DNA from: Siphonobacter curvatus
GTDB taxonomy: Bacteria > Bacteroidota > Bacteroidia > Cytophagales > Spirosomataceae
Assembly (NCBI RefSeq): GCF_002943425.1
Contig: NZ_PTRA01000001.1
Coordinates: 1,860,001 to 1,924,000 of the forward strand
Length of the DNA: 64,000 bases
Direction: 5' to 3'
Shown here: positions 18,687 through 25,800 of the stretch, piece by piece
How positions within the stretch are numbered: the first letter of the stretch is position 1
How the letters are laid out: the number at the start of each line of letters is the position of its first letter
Program-made: the position numbers and the translations under genes
Notes under the pieces: model-generated
Seen by the model: the letters and a program-made list of their open reading frames with translations, nothing else
What the model was told of the DNA's origin: nothing
Database searches by the model: none

Positions 18687-19904
18687 CTATTGCTCTACGG
18701 ACAACGGTTCATTCACCGCTTCGTGCCAGGGCAAACCGTGTTTATTCAACAAATCCATAAACGGATCGGGATCCATCTGCTCACAGTTCCAGACGCCGGG
18801 TTGCATCCACACGCCGTCGCACATCAGCTTGGCTCCGATCATGGCGGGAACACCCGTCGTGTAGCTTACGCCCTGAGCCTGGGTATCCTTGTAGGCATCC
18901 TGGTGCTTGCAGTTGTTCCAAACGAAGTAGGTTTTTTCCTGGCCATCTTTACCGATACCCCGAATCTGGCAACCGATAGATGTTTCACCCGTATAATTTT
19001 CGCCCAGCGTACCGGGTTCGGGTAGTAAAGCTTTCAGGAATTCCAGCGGAACAATATCCATACCCTGGAACTTGATGGGCTGAATGCTGGTCATGCCCAC
19101 ATTTTCAAGCACCTGCAAGTGGGTGATGTACTGCTGACCAAACGTCATCCAGAAACGAGCCCGCTTCAGGGTTGGGAAGTTCTTAACTAACGATTCTAGT
19201 TCTTCGTGGTACAGAACATAACTTTCTTTAAGACCAACGTTTGGGTATTCGATGGGCTTATGGACGCTCATAGCGGGGATTTCCACCCATTCGCCATTCT
19301 CCCAGTACCGACCCGGCTGCGTAATTTCCCGGATGTTGATTTCGGGGTTAAAGTTGGTAGCAAAGGCTTTTCCGTGATCACCGGCATTGCAGTCCACGAT
19401 GTCGAGGTACTGCATTTCCGAGAACTGATGCTTATTTGCATACGCTGTAAACACCTGCGTTACGCCCGGATCAAAACCGCAACCCAGCAAGGCCATCAGT
19501 CCAGCTTTCTGGAAGCGATCCTGATAGGCCCATTGCCAGGAGTACTCGAACTTCGCTACGTCTTTGGGCTCGTAGTTGGCCGTATCCAGGTAATGCACAC
19601 CCGTTTCCAGACAGGCATCCATGATGGTCAGATCCTGGTAGGGCAGAGCCACGTTAATGACCATGAAGGGTTTGAAGTCGTTGATCAAAGCAACCAGCTC
19701 AGCTACATTGTCAGCGTCCACTTGGGCTGTCTGAATGGGCGTAGGGAGGCCATGCTCACGAGCTTCGGCGGCAATTTTATCACACTTGGACTTGGTACGC
19801 GAGGCCAGCAGGATTTCGCTAAAAGAATCCGGATTCATGGCTACTTTCTTAGCAACCACATTGCCTACGCCACCGGCACCAATAATTAAAACTTTCTTGC
19901 TCAT
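18687..19904 (-). CDS. Carboxynorspermidine synthase (saccharopine dehydrogenase family)
   Basis: NAD(P)H enzyme of the saccharopine dehydrogenase superfamily. It starts with the Rossmann motif VLIIGAGGVGNVVAKKVA. The 405-residue length and LLGCGFDPGVTQVF are typical of the carboxynorspermidine synthase (CANSDH/LYS1-like) group, which condenses aspartate semialdehyde with a diamine. The partner decarboxylase, nspC, is present in this window at 35560, which supports this assignment over lysine metabolism. The norspermidine or spermidine preference cannot be told from sequence. Confidence 0.87.
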   Translation of the reverse strand: MSKKVLIIGAGGVGNVVAKKVAMNPDSFSEILLASRTKSKCDKIAAEAREHGLPTPIQTAQVDADNVAELVALINDFKPFMVINVALPYQDLTIMDACLETGVHYLDTANYEPKDVAKFEYSWQWAYQDRFQKAGLMALLGCGFDPGVTQVFTAYANKHQFSEMQYLDIVDCNAGDHGKAFATNFNPEINIREITQPGRYWENGEWVEIPAMSVHKPIEYPNVGLKESYVLYHEELESLVKNFPTLKRARFWMTFGQQYITHLQVLENVGMTSIQPIKFQGMDIVPLEFLKALLPEPGTLGENYTGETSIGCQIRGIGKDGQEKTYFVWNNCKHQDAYKDTQAQGVSYTTGVPAMIGAKLMCDGVWMQPGVWNCEQMDPDPFMDLLNKHGLPWHEAVNEPLSVEQ

Positions 19905-20056
19905 TTTCAGTAGTGTATGAACGATACGTGATGGAAAAGTTCGGTTTTAGATGATGAAAAAGTGAAAATACAGGCTTTAAAAAGGGTATTCCCACGGCAT
20001 TTCCGGCTCACTGGCCGCAAAAATAGTAGTTCCGTTGGAAATGGATGGCTTTCAAC

Positions 20057-20509
20057 TCAGGATCGCAAAAAATTATAACACCAGACCACGCCAGCAACGA
20101 AAAAATAATGGGCGAGGAAAATGGCCGTCAGGTACGCTGAAAGTTTCAAATCCGGCGATTTCGGGTGGATTTTAAAGAAAGACCACCAGAAAATCACTGC
20201 CAGAATACCGCTCACCGTACCTAAAATCAGGATACCCCAGAGATTGGGCTGCAGGACTTCTTCCGACCAAAGCCAGCCGTACGCCAGTGCAAACGCAAAG
20301 CCTACCGCATAGTGAGCAACGGTCCCTACCGCAACGGCCAGCGGTGAATACGACAGTTCACCCGAAGGTTTGGTTTGAAACGTCAGAAGCGTTCCTAAGA
20401 CATTAATAACTTTCGTTTTGTAATCCGTCAGAAAACTCATCAGGTACATAAACAACGTCATGAGCGACGTGCCAGCAATGCTGGCAACCAGAAGTTCGGA
20501 GATATTCAT
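20057..20509 (-). CDS. Hypothetical four-helix membrane protein
   Basis: A 150-residue integral membrane protein that I cannot assign to a named family. Four hydrophobic segments are visible: about residues 6-28 (LLVASIAGTSLMTLFMYLM), 55-80 (AVGTVAHYAVGFAFALAYG), 92-112 (ILILGTVSGILAVIFWW) and 124-145. No conserved catalytic pattern is apparent. It is divergent from the DEAD-box helicase gene at 20644. Confidence 0.7.
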   Translation of the reverse strand: MNISELLVASIAGTSLMTLFMYLMSFLTDYKTKVINVLGTLLTFQTKPSGELSYSPLAVAVGTVAHYAVGFAFALAYGWLWSEEVLQPNLWGILILGTVSGILAVIFWWSFFKIHPKSPDLKLSAYLTAIFLAHYFFVAGVVWCYNFLRS

Positions 20510-20612
20510 AGGTGGAATGGATCGTTTTTCAGGGAAAAAGAAAGAACTGTTCCACTAAAGCTTAACGGGGGAGGCTTTGACCCCATCCACCCCTGCTCTG
20601 GATAATCCATCG

Positions 20613-20620
20613 TATATTTG
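20613..20620 (+). promoter_or_regulatory. Putative -7 box of the DEAD-box gene
   Basis: TATATTTG matches TAnnTTTG, 23 bases before the ATG at 20644. No clear -33 TTG is seen at 19-20 bases. Confidence 0.5.
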
Positions 20621-20643
20621 GCCTTTCATCGTACCCGAATTCT

Positions 20644-21786
20644 ATGTCATTTGCCAATCTTGGTCTTTCCGAACCCCTGCTAAAAGCGATCGCTGAACAG
20701 CAGTATACACAAGCGTATCCCATTCAAAAAGAAGCAATTCCGGCGATTCTGGCGGGAAAAGACCTCTTTGGGATTGCGAAAACCGGTTCGGGAAAAACGG
20801 CCAGTTTTGCTTTGCCCATTCTGGAACTCTTTCAGCAAAAGCCTTCGACTCGCAACCGTTCGCCCAAGGCCCTGGTGCTGGTGCCCACCCGTGAGCTGGC
20901 GATGCAGATTGCCGAAGTTTTTCAGACGTTTAGTACCCGCCTTCCCCGAAAAATAAGAACGCTGGCTGTATACGGAGGGGTGTCGATCAATCCCCAGATG
21001 AAGGCGATGTTGGGTACGGAGATTCTGGTAGCCACGCCGGGTCGTCTGCTGGATTTGATGCAGAACAAAGCCATATCGCTGGCTGAAGTAGAAATGTTGG
21101 TGCTCGATGAAGCCGATAAAATGCTGAATCTGGGTTTTGCGGAAGAGATGAAGCAGATCTTCGCCCGCTTACCCCGCAAACGCCAGAGCCTATTGTTTTC
21201 AGCTACGCTGGGTGATGCCATTGAAGGTATTAACCAGCAATTGCTGAATAATCCGGTAAAAATTGAGATCGTTGAAGAAGAACAAAACCTGGATTTAATT
21301 CAGCAGGTAGCGTATCGGGTGGCGGACGAACGCAAAGGCCCTTTCCTACGGTATCTGATCAAGAGTCAGGATATGCGGCAGGTACTGGTCTTCGTTTCGT
21401 CCACGCGTACGGCGGATAATCTGGTCGTGAAACTGAATAAAAACGGCATCCAGGCGTACGCCATGCATAGCCAGAAAAGTCAGGGAGCCCGGGTGCAGGC
21501 CCTAAGCCGGTTCAAATCCGGAGAAATTCGGGTACTAGTGGCAACGGACCTGATTGGCCGGGGAATCGACATTCAGTTTCTTCCCTACGTGATCAATTAC
21601 GAGTTACCCCGTTCGCCCAAGGATTACGTACACCGAATTGGCCGTACCGGACGAGCGGAAGCCTCCGGTGAAGCGATTTCGCTTATCACCCCCGAGGACG
21701 AACATCACTTCAAGATCATTCAGAAGAAAATGGGAAAACGCGTTGAACTACGCGAAAGTGATGAGGTGAATTTACACGGGTATTGA
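20644..21786 (+). CDS. DEAD-box ATP-dependent RNA helicase
   Basis: RNA helicase of the DeaD/RhlE type. The 380 residues carry all helicase motifs in order: Q motif (AYPIQKEAI), Walker A (AKTGSGKTAS), PTRELAMQI, TPGRLLDL, DEAD box (VLDEADKML), SAT, then ATDLIGRGID and HRIGRTGRA. There is almost no extension beyond the two RecA domains, so a short RhlE-like form is likely. Roles in the family include cold adaptation, ribosome assembly and mRNA decay; which applies here is unknown. Confidence 0.95.
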   Translation: MSFANLGLSEPLLKAIAEQQYTQAYPIQKEAIPAILAGKDLFGIAKTGSGKTASFALPILELFQQKPSTRNRSPKALVLVPTRELAMQIAEVFQTFSTRLPRKIRTLAVYGGVSINPQMKAMLGTEILVATPGRLLDLMQNKAISLAEVEMLVLDEADKMLNLGFAEEMKQIFARLPRKRQSLLFSATLGDAIEGINQQLLNNPVKIEIVEEEQNLDLIQQVAYRVADERKGPFLRYLIKSQDMRQVLVFVSSTRTADNLVVKLNKNGIQAYAMHSQKSQGARVQALSRFKSGEIRVLVATDLIGRGIDIQFLPYVINYELPRSPKDYVHRIGRTGRAEASGEAISLITPEDEHHFKIIQKKMGKRVELRESDEVNLHGY

Positions 21787-21824
21787 TTTGCTACTTTACA
21801 CGTATTCTGATAGTCAGCCCGGGT

Positions 21825-22220
21825 TTATTCCACTCGAATGGAATCGGTTTGTACGGGAAAGGGTGGCTTGTTGGTATGAATAATATAAGTCCCTTTTTGT
21901 GGCGGTACAAACGTGAAGATGGTATCGGTTACGACTACTGCCTGTGAACAAACTTCGTTACGGTTGACGTACCCTGCGTTAGCCTGTAGACGATAGGTAA
22001 ACGCACTTTCTTTTTCCAGCAACAGGATCATATCCTGATAACAAGGACTAGGCTCTTCCACCCTAATTTTTATAGGAATCGGCTTGGAAACCTGACCCGT
22101 TTTAGGAAGTAGAGTTACTCGAGCAAAAACGGGTTCGATCCGCAGGGTAAACGAATCAATGGAACGTTCACAGGCCATCAGACTCAGGGCGGTGAGAAGT
22201 ACTAGCCAATACTTTTTCAT
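21825..22220 (-). CDS. Hypothetical lipoprotein
   Basis: Start at 22220 was preferred because it begins the signal KKYWLVLLTALSLMAC, with a lipidated Cys at residue 16. The 131-residue mature part looks beta-rich (for example TVLPKTGQ-like strands and FVPPQKGTYIIHTN). No known domain is recognisable. It follows the gene at 22270 by 49 bases on the same strand and may be cotranscribed with it. Confidence 0.7.
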   Translation of the reverse strand: MKKYWLVLLTALSLMACERSIDSFTLRIEPVFARVTLLPKTGQVSKPIPIKIRVEEPSPCYQDMILLLEKESAFTYRLQANAGYVNRNEVCSQAVVVTDTIFTFVPPQKGTYIIHTNKPPFPVQTDSIRVE

Positions 22221-22269
22221 CAATGGATAATTCATAACGTGGTAGATTGAATGAATTCTGTAGCTTGAA

Positions 22270-22914
22270 TTACGGGCAGGATTGGTTGTAGAACACCACG
22301 CGTTCACCCAATTCTTTCCAGTCCCGACGCGTCGCCTTCGGAAAACGCTCCAGGAACGCAGGACAATCGGACATCGCTTTTTCGTGAATTTGCTCAATGT
22401 CCGCAGGACGGGCCAGGAAAAACTCGCGGTCGCTTTTCACCAGAATATAGCTGAGTTCCTGTTCCCGGCTAATGGTGAAATTGCCGAAGGTAAATCCCGG
22501 CGAATTTTTCCAACCCGAAGGATCGAAATACAGAGCCAAGGGGCCGTCAGCTGGCGTTAACCGTTCCAGTAATACTGATTTATCAGTTCTCGGATTCGTA
22601 ACGCGTTCAAATAGTACATACTCACGTTCGCGGGGAATGCTACCCGTTTGGTACGCAAAATCAGGAATTTGCTGGGCAATTACTCGTAATTCCTGGCCCT
22701 TGAATTGCTGTTTTTCGTGATCCGGGATCTGTACGGTTACGCTAGTGGGCGAATCGTTGGTAAGTGAAACAATGCGAACTTCACCCACCAAGGTATCTCC
22801 CCGCGTAGTGATAACGAAGCCTTCTACTGGTTGCGTAATGGCCCCAAGAGGCTGGTACTGGGCCCGTGCAATGGTACTGACCAGCAGGGCTAACGTGACA
22901 AGAAAATAGTTCAT
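22270..22914 (-). CDS. Hypothetical secreted protein
   Basis: A 214-residue protein with an N-terminal signal peptide (NYFLVTLALLVSTIARAQ). The mature part includes GFVITTRGDTLVGEV, a pattern common in uncharacterised Bacteroidota exported proteins, but the function is unknown. A TAAGTTTG word (minus strand, 22929-22936) lies 14 bases upstream and may be its promoter. The neighbouring gene at 21825 on the same strand also encodes an exported protein. Confidence 0.72.
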   Translation of the reverse strand: MNYFLVTLALLVSTIARAQYQPLGAITQPVEGFVITTRGDTLVGEVRIVSLTNDSPTSVTVQIPDHEKQQFKGQELRVIAQQIPDFAYQTGSIPREREYVLFERVTNPRTDKSVLLERLTPADGPLALYFDPSGWKNSPGFTFGNFTISREQELSYILVKSDREFFLARPADIEQIHEKAMSDCPAFLERFPKATRRDWKELGERVVFYNQSCP

Positions 22915-22928
22915 GGCTTTTATGTACC

Positions 22929-22936
22929 CAAACTTA
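22929..22936 (-). promoter_or_regulatory. Putative -7 box upstream of the gene at 22270
   Basis: Minus-strand TAAGTTTG fits TAnnTTTG and is 14 bases before the start codon, giving a very short leader. Confidence 0.45.
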
Positions 22937-23032
22937 GTGGGGCTGACGAATAGCTTATAGACGAAGCTGAATGAACTGATAAAAACACCCTCTGAACTGT
23001 ACTAACCAAAGGAATAAATTGGGTCTACCTAA

Positions 23033-23057
23033 GAAAAAGCCCGGTACAAACCGGGCT
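23033..23057 (-). terminator. Terminator after the gene at 23124
   Basis: AGCCCGGT-ACAA-ACCGGGCT, an 8-bp stem. On the minus strand it is followed by a T-rich stretch. Confidence 0.8.
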
Positions 23058-23123
23058 GATTATTAAATAGATATGGTTTGATGGGACCCAGTTGCTGTGC
23101 ATCCGCGTACCGATAACTACGCT

Positions 23124-23558
23124 TTAGTTTTTAACGCGAACATACTTCTCAACGATAACGTGATTGATACCCATTTCCTTCACTTCTTCCTTGCCCGTCT
23201 GAATAAGCGTATCCTGTTTAATTTCTACAGTAAAATCAAAACTTTTTCCTTCGTACGGTCGGTAACTACAGTATTCTACCTGTTCCGTATACCGATCTCC
23301 TTCGTGGGTATAGGTGCCGCCGCCGGCCACAAAGGAGGCAGACGTAGAATCTTTCCCGCCGTTCGTATCGTGATTCAGGAATGAAAAATGAGTCGCATTC
23401 AGAATTTTGATCATTTTTTTACCGGACCAGTCATCCGTAGTGGTTCGACCATTTTCGATTTTGGCGGAAGATACCAGTTGCCAGGTTCCCTGAAGGTCAG
23501 AATGGGATTGGCAAGCGGTCAGGCTTAGTAGGAGAAAGCCAGCGAGGGAGAATTTCAT
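23124..23558 (-). CDS. Lipocalin-like lipoprotein
   Basis: Start at 23558 gives the lipoprotein signal KFSLAGFLLLSLTAC (Cys at residue 16). The 144-residue protein then runs LQGTWQLVSSAKIENG, the opening typical of small lipocalin-like proteins with an LxGTW strand, followed by GTYTHEGDRYTEQVEYC. The likely fold is an eight-stranded barrel on the outer-membrane side. The ligand is unknown. A large palindrome (23601-23656) lies 42 bases upstream. Confidence 0.78.
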   Translation of the reverse strand: MKFSLAGFLLLSLTACQSHSDLQGTWQLVSSAKIENGRTTTDDWSGKKMIKILNATHFSFLNHDTNGGKDSTSASFVAGGGTYTHEGDRYTEQVEYCSYRPYEGKSFDFTVEIKQDTLIQTGKEEVKEMGINHVIVEKYVRVKN

Positions 23559-23600
23559 TGGTTTAGAAAGGTTTGAGAACAGGGGCGAAGTAACGAAAAA

Positions 23601-23656
23601 TATCCTGCTCATTTGCTCACACCGATTGTAAATCGGATGAGCAAATGAGCAGGATA
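23601..23656. repeat. Compound palindrome: 19-bp perfect stem around an inner hairpin
   Basis: Outer arms 23601-23619 (TATCCTGCTCATTTGCTCA) and 23638-23656 are exact complements. The loop holds CCGATT-GTA-AATCGG. It lies between two minus-strand genes and has no T-run, so it is probably not a terminator. Confidence 0.9.
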
Positions 23657-23660
23657 TGAC

Positions 23661-23684
23661 GGTTACAAATCGGTGCGAGCGGAG
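23661..23684 (+). repeat. Copy of the TTACAAATCGG repeat, overlapping a gene end
   Basis: Begins GGTTACAAATCGGTGCGAGC. The TTA at 23663-23665 is the stop codon (TAA on the minus strand) of the GyrI-like gene, and the rest of the copy encodes its last eight residues. Confidence 0.85.
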
Positions 23685-24136
23685 TCGTTTAGAGCAATGT
23701 AAATAGCAACAACTTCGTCCTCTGGATTATTGGTTGTATATACTTCAAAGTCAGTCGTATAGTTTCGATTGAGATTCGTGTTCCAGATTCTTAGCCACTG
23801 CTGATAGACAATGCCTTCGCTGAGTTTTCCCGCTGTCTTAAATACGCCGTAGGTGCCGCCTGCTACCGTCTTCCCCACAAACCCTTCCGGAACATGGTCC
23901 AGCGAACGAACTTTACAGCCGAGTAAGGCAGTATAAGGCTTAGTATGGTCCTGTTCGTAATCGGTGTAGAGACAATGCAGGGTAGAGTCTAATGGGTTAG
24001 GAATCTGACTGATGAGGTTTTTCGATAAAAATTGCTTCCATAAAGTGCCCATATCTAAGGCTGCCTGACCGTTTTCGTTCGTCGTGCGAACGGCGAGGCC
24101 CACAAAATAGAAAGGTTCGATGGTGACGATGTTCAT
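23663..24136 (-). CDS. GyrI-like / AraC effector-binding domain protein
   Basis: A stand-alone SOUL/GyrI-like small-molecule-binding domain. Start at 24136 opens the typical strand NIVTIEPFYFVGLAVRTTN. The 157-residue length matches the YdeE group of this family, with conserved PYTALLGCKV and TVAGGTYGVF. The terminal residues NDSARTDL and the stop codon are encoded by a dispersed repeat copy, so the end may have been altered by repeat insertion. It lies in a minus-strand group with a VOC protein and a WYL regulator, suggesting a stress or ligand-sensing context. Confidence 0.85.
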   Translation of the reverse strand: MNIVTIEPFYFVGLAVRTTNENGQAALDMGTLWKQFLSKNLISQIPNPLDSTLHCLYTDYEQDHTKPYTALLGCKVRSLDHVPEGFVGKTVAGGTYGVFKTAGKLSEGIVYQQWLRIWNTNLNRNYTTDFEVYTTNNPEDEVVAIYIALNDSARTDL

Positions 24137-24246
24137 AAGCGATAACATTGTTGAATGACATCGCCAAGGAGCGGGGCAGCAATGACAGCCCTATGTCAGT
24201 AGGAAATAGAAGTTTGCTGAAAGTTCGTTGCCCCGGTTTGTATCCG

Positions 24247-24270
24247 CTCCGCTCGTCCCGATTTATAACC
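24247..24270 (-). repeat. Inverted copy of the TTACAAATCGG repeat
   Basis: On the minus strand this reads GGTTATAAATCGGGACGAGC and continues with GGAG. It is opposite in direction to the copy at 23661, so the two flank the GyrI-like gene as inverted repeats. Confidence 0.75.
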
Positions 24271-24316
24271 GTCATGGAAGGATCGGGATGGAGTGGTTTT
24301 ACGTCCGAAATGCTAT

Positions 24317-24859
24317 TTATTCGCTGGATATATTGTTGAAAAAGTCTTTTTGACGGAGTAAAGCCTCGTGCAAGGACTGCTGGATATAGGCTATTCCGGC
24401 CACAGCTTCCGGCGTAGAAGCTCGTTGAGCAATGGCTTCCGGATTGGTAAAATCAACGTCTTCCGTACGCTGATTAATCCACCAGAGATTGCCGAAAGGA
24501 TCTAGAAGCCGGCATACTTTTTCGCCAAACCACAGCGTCGTTGGGGCCGTTACTGATGTGGCTCCCTGTTGAAGGGCCTTCTGATACGTATGCTCTAGGT
24601 CTTCCACATAGACATTCAAAAAGCTTGGCGTAGGGCCCCAACCTGCTCTGGAATCGAAAAGCATGACGAGTGCATTGCCTAGTTTGACTACCACGTGGAT
24701 GATGTCCCCAGCTTCATTGCATATCCTGCTATTGGGAATTTCTTCTGCGTCAAAAACAGCCTTTAAAAACGTAATCAAGTCAGCGGAAGAGGTGGAGATA
24801 ATCCAGGGAGTAACGGACGTATAATGCTCGGGTACGGTTTTGATTTTTGGATCGTTCAT
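24317..24859 (-). CDS. VOC-family (PhnB/glyoxalase-like) protein
   Basis: Start at 24859 opens a glyoxalase/VOC fold of about 180 residues. The typical PhnB-like order is visible: PWIISTSSADLITFLKAVF, then VKLGNALVMLFDSR, then FLNVYVEDLEHTYQKALQQG, and finally LDPFGNLWW. A substrate cannot be assigned. About 55 residues follow the VOC fold, ending in a helical tail. It lies between the GyrI-like gene and the WYL regulator, 64 bases downstream of the latter, which may control it. Confidence 0.85.
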   Translation of the reverse strand: MNDPKIKTVPEHYTSVTPWIISTSSADLITFLKAVFDAEEIPNSRICNEAGDIIHVVVKLGNALVMLFDSRAGWGPTPSFLNVYVEDLEHTYQKALQQGATSVTAPTTLWFGEKVCRLLDPFGNLWWINQRTEDVDFTNPEAIAQRASTPEAVAGIAYIQQSLHEALLRQKDFFNNISSE

Positions 24860-24923
24860 GTCTTTGTTTTTTAATGTTGACACGAAACAACCCATGGGTA
24901 CTGACAGCCGTATGTCAGGGGTA

Positions 24924-25631
24924 CTAAAATTTACTTTTGTAGTGTTCCAGATATTCCTGTAAACTCATTTTATGCGGGACAAACGTCTCGTTAGTAATAG
25001 TCAGCTTTTGAATTCGATCAAAGCGAAAAAGCCGGAAGTCCTGACGAAGCCGACACCAGGCAATCAGGTACCAGCTTTGACCGAGATTGTTAATGAGAGC
25101 AAAAGGCTCAATCAGACGATGCGTTGCTTCATGATTTCCAGGGGAGTAGTAATCAAGCTTAATAACCTGGAAATGCGTCAAAGCTAGCTGAACGTTGGAC
25201 AAAAAATCACTGACACTTTGTTCGTTACCGGTTTCCTCAAAGGCCACGCGTTCCGAAAGAATGGAAGCCTTGTCTCTCGCACTGTTTCGCAATACGGATT
25301 TTATTTTCGTAATGCCATCTGCATAATGCTGGGTCAGGGACGAATCTTTGTTCAACAACACCAATTTCTCCGCCGTAATGAACGCATTAGCTTCCTGTTC
25401 CGTAAACATGATCGGAGGAAGTCTATACCCTTCCAACAGCGAATAGCCTTTTCCCTCTTCCGTCACGATCGGTACGCCTGCTTCTTCCAACGTTCGAATA
25501 TCCCGATAAATCGTTCTGACGCTGACTTTGAACCGGGTGGCAAGTTCCGTAGAGGTAAGTAAGCGTTTGGATTGTAATTGCGTAAGTAAGGCGATTAATC
25601 GGGAAAGTCGGGACGTGTCTTGAGCTTTCAT
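24924..25631 (-). CDS. WYL-domain HTH transcriptional regulator (YafY/DeoR-like)
   Basis: DNA-binding regulator with an N-terminal winged-helix HTH (about residues 8-65: TSTELATRFKVSVRTIYRDIRTLEEAGVP) and a C-terminal WYL ligand domain, with the signature residues in SWYLIAWCRLRQDFRLFRFDRI. The middle has a YRLPPIMFTEQEANA linker. The 235-residue size is standard. It is the first gene of a minus-strand group with the VOC and GyrI-like genes, and probably regulates that group or itself. Confidence 0.9.
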   Translation of the reverse strand: MKAQDTSRLSRLIALLTQLQSKRLLTSTELATRFKVSVRTIYRDIRTLEEAGVPIVTEEGKGYSLLEGYRLPPIMFTEQEANAFITAEKLVLLNKDSSLTQHYADGITKIKSVLRNSARDKASILSERVAFEETGNEQSVSDFLSNVQLALTHFQVIKLDYYSPGNHEATHRLIEPFALINNLGQSWYLIAWCRLRQDFRLFRFDRIQKLTITNETFVPHKMSLQEYLEHYKSKF

Positions 25632-25702
25632 GGGCTTATGGGAAAAGCGAAGAGTAATACTATACTGCTCATCCTAATTTAATGATCAGGGTGGAGGTTT
25701 TC

Positions 25703-25776
25703 GCGTCTGAGACGCTTGACCAAAAATGCCCCGATTACAAATCGGGGCAAGCAGAGGACGGAGATTTCTCCGTCCT
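25703..25776. repeat. Composite palindromic repeat
   Basis: Three hairpins in a row: GCGTC-TGA-GACGC (25703-25715), TGCCCCGATT-ACA-AATCGGGGCA (25727-25749) and AGGACGGAGA-TT-TCTCCGTCCT (25755-25776). The first two match the element at 2976-3043. Confidence 0.88.
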
Positions 25777-25800
25777 TTCCTAACGTCAGCTATATCTGCC

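Noticed and set aside
19206-19889. 227-residue open frame antisense to carboxynorspermidine synthase
   Set aside because: No motif or signal, and its frame is explained by the sense gene's codon usage.
23661-24270. GyrI-like gene flanked by inverted repeats as an insertion sequence
   Set aside because: The gene is not a transposase, no target duplication is visible, and other copies of the repeat stand alone.
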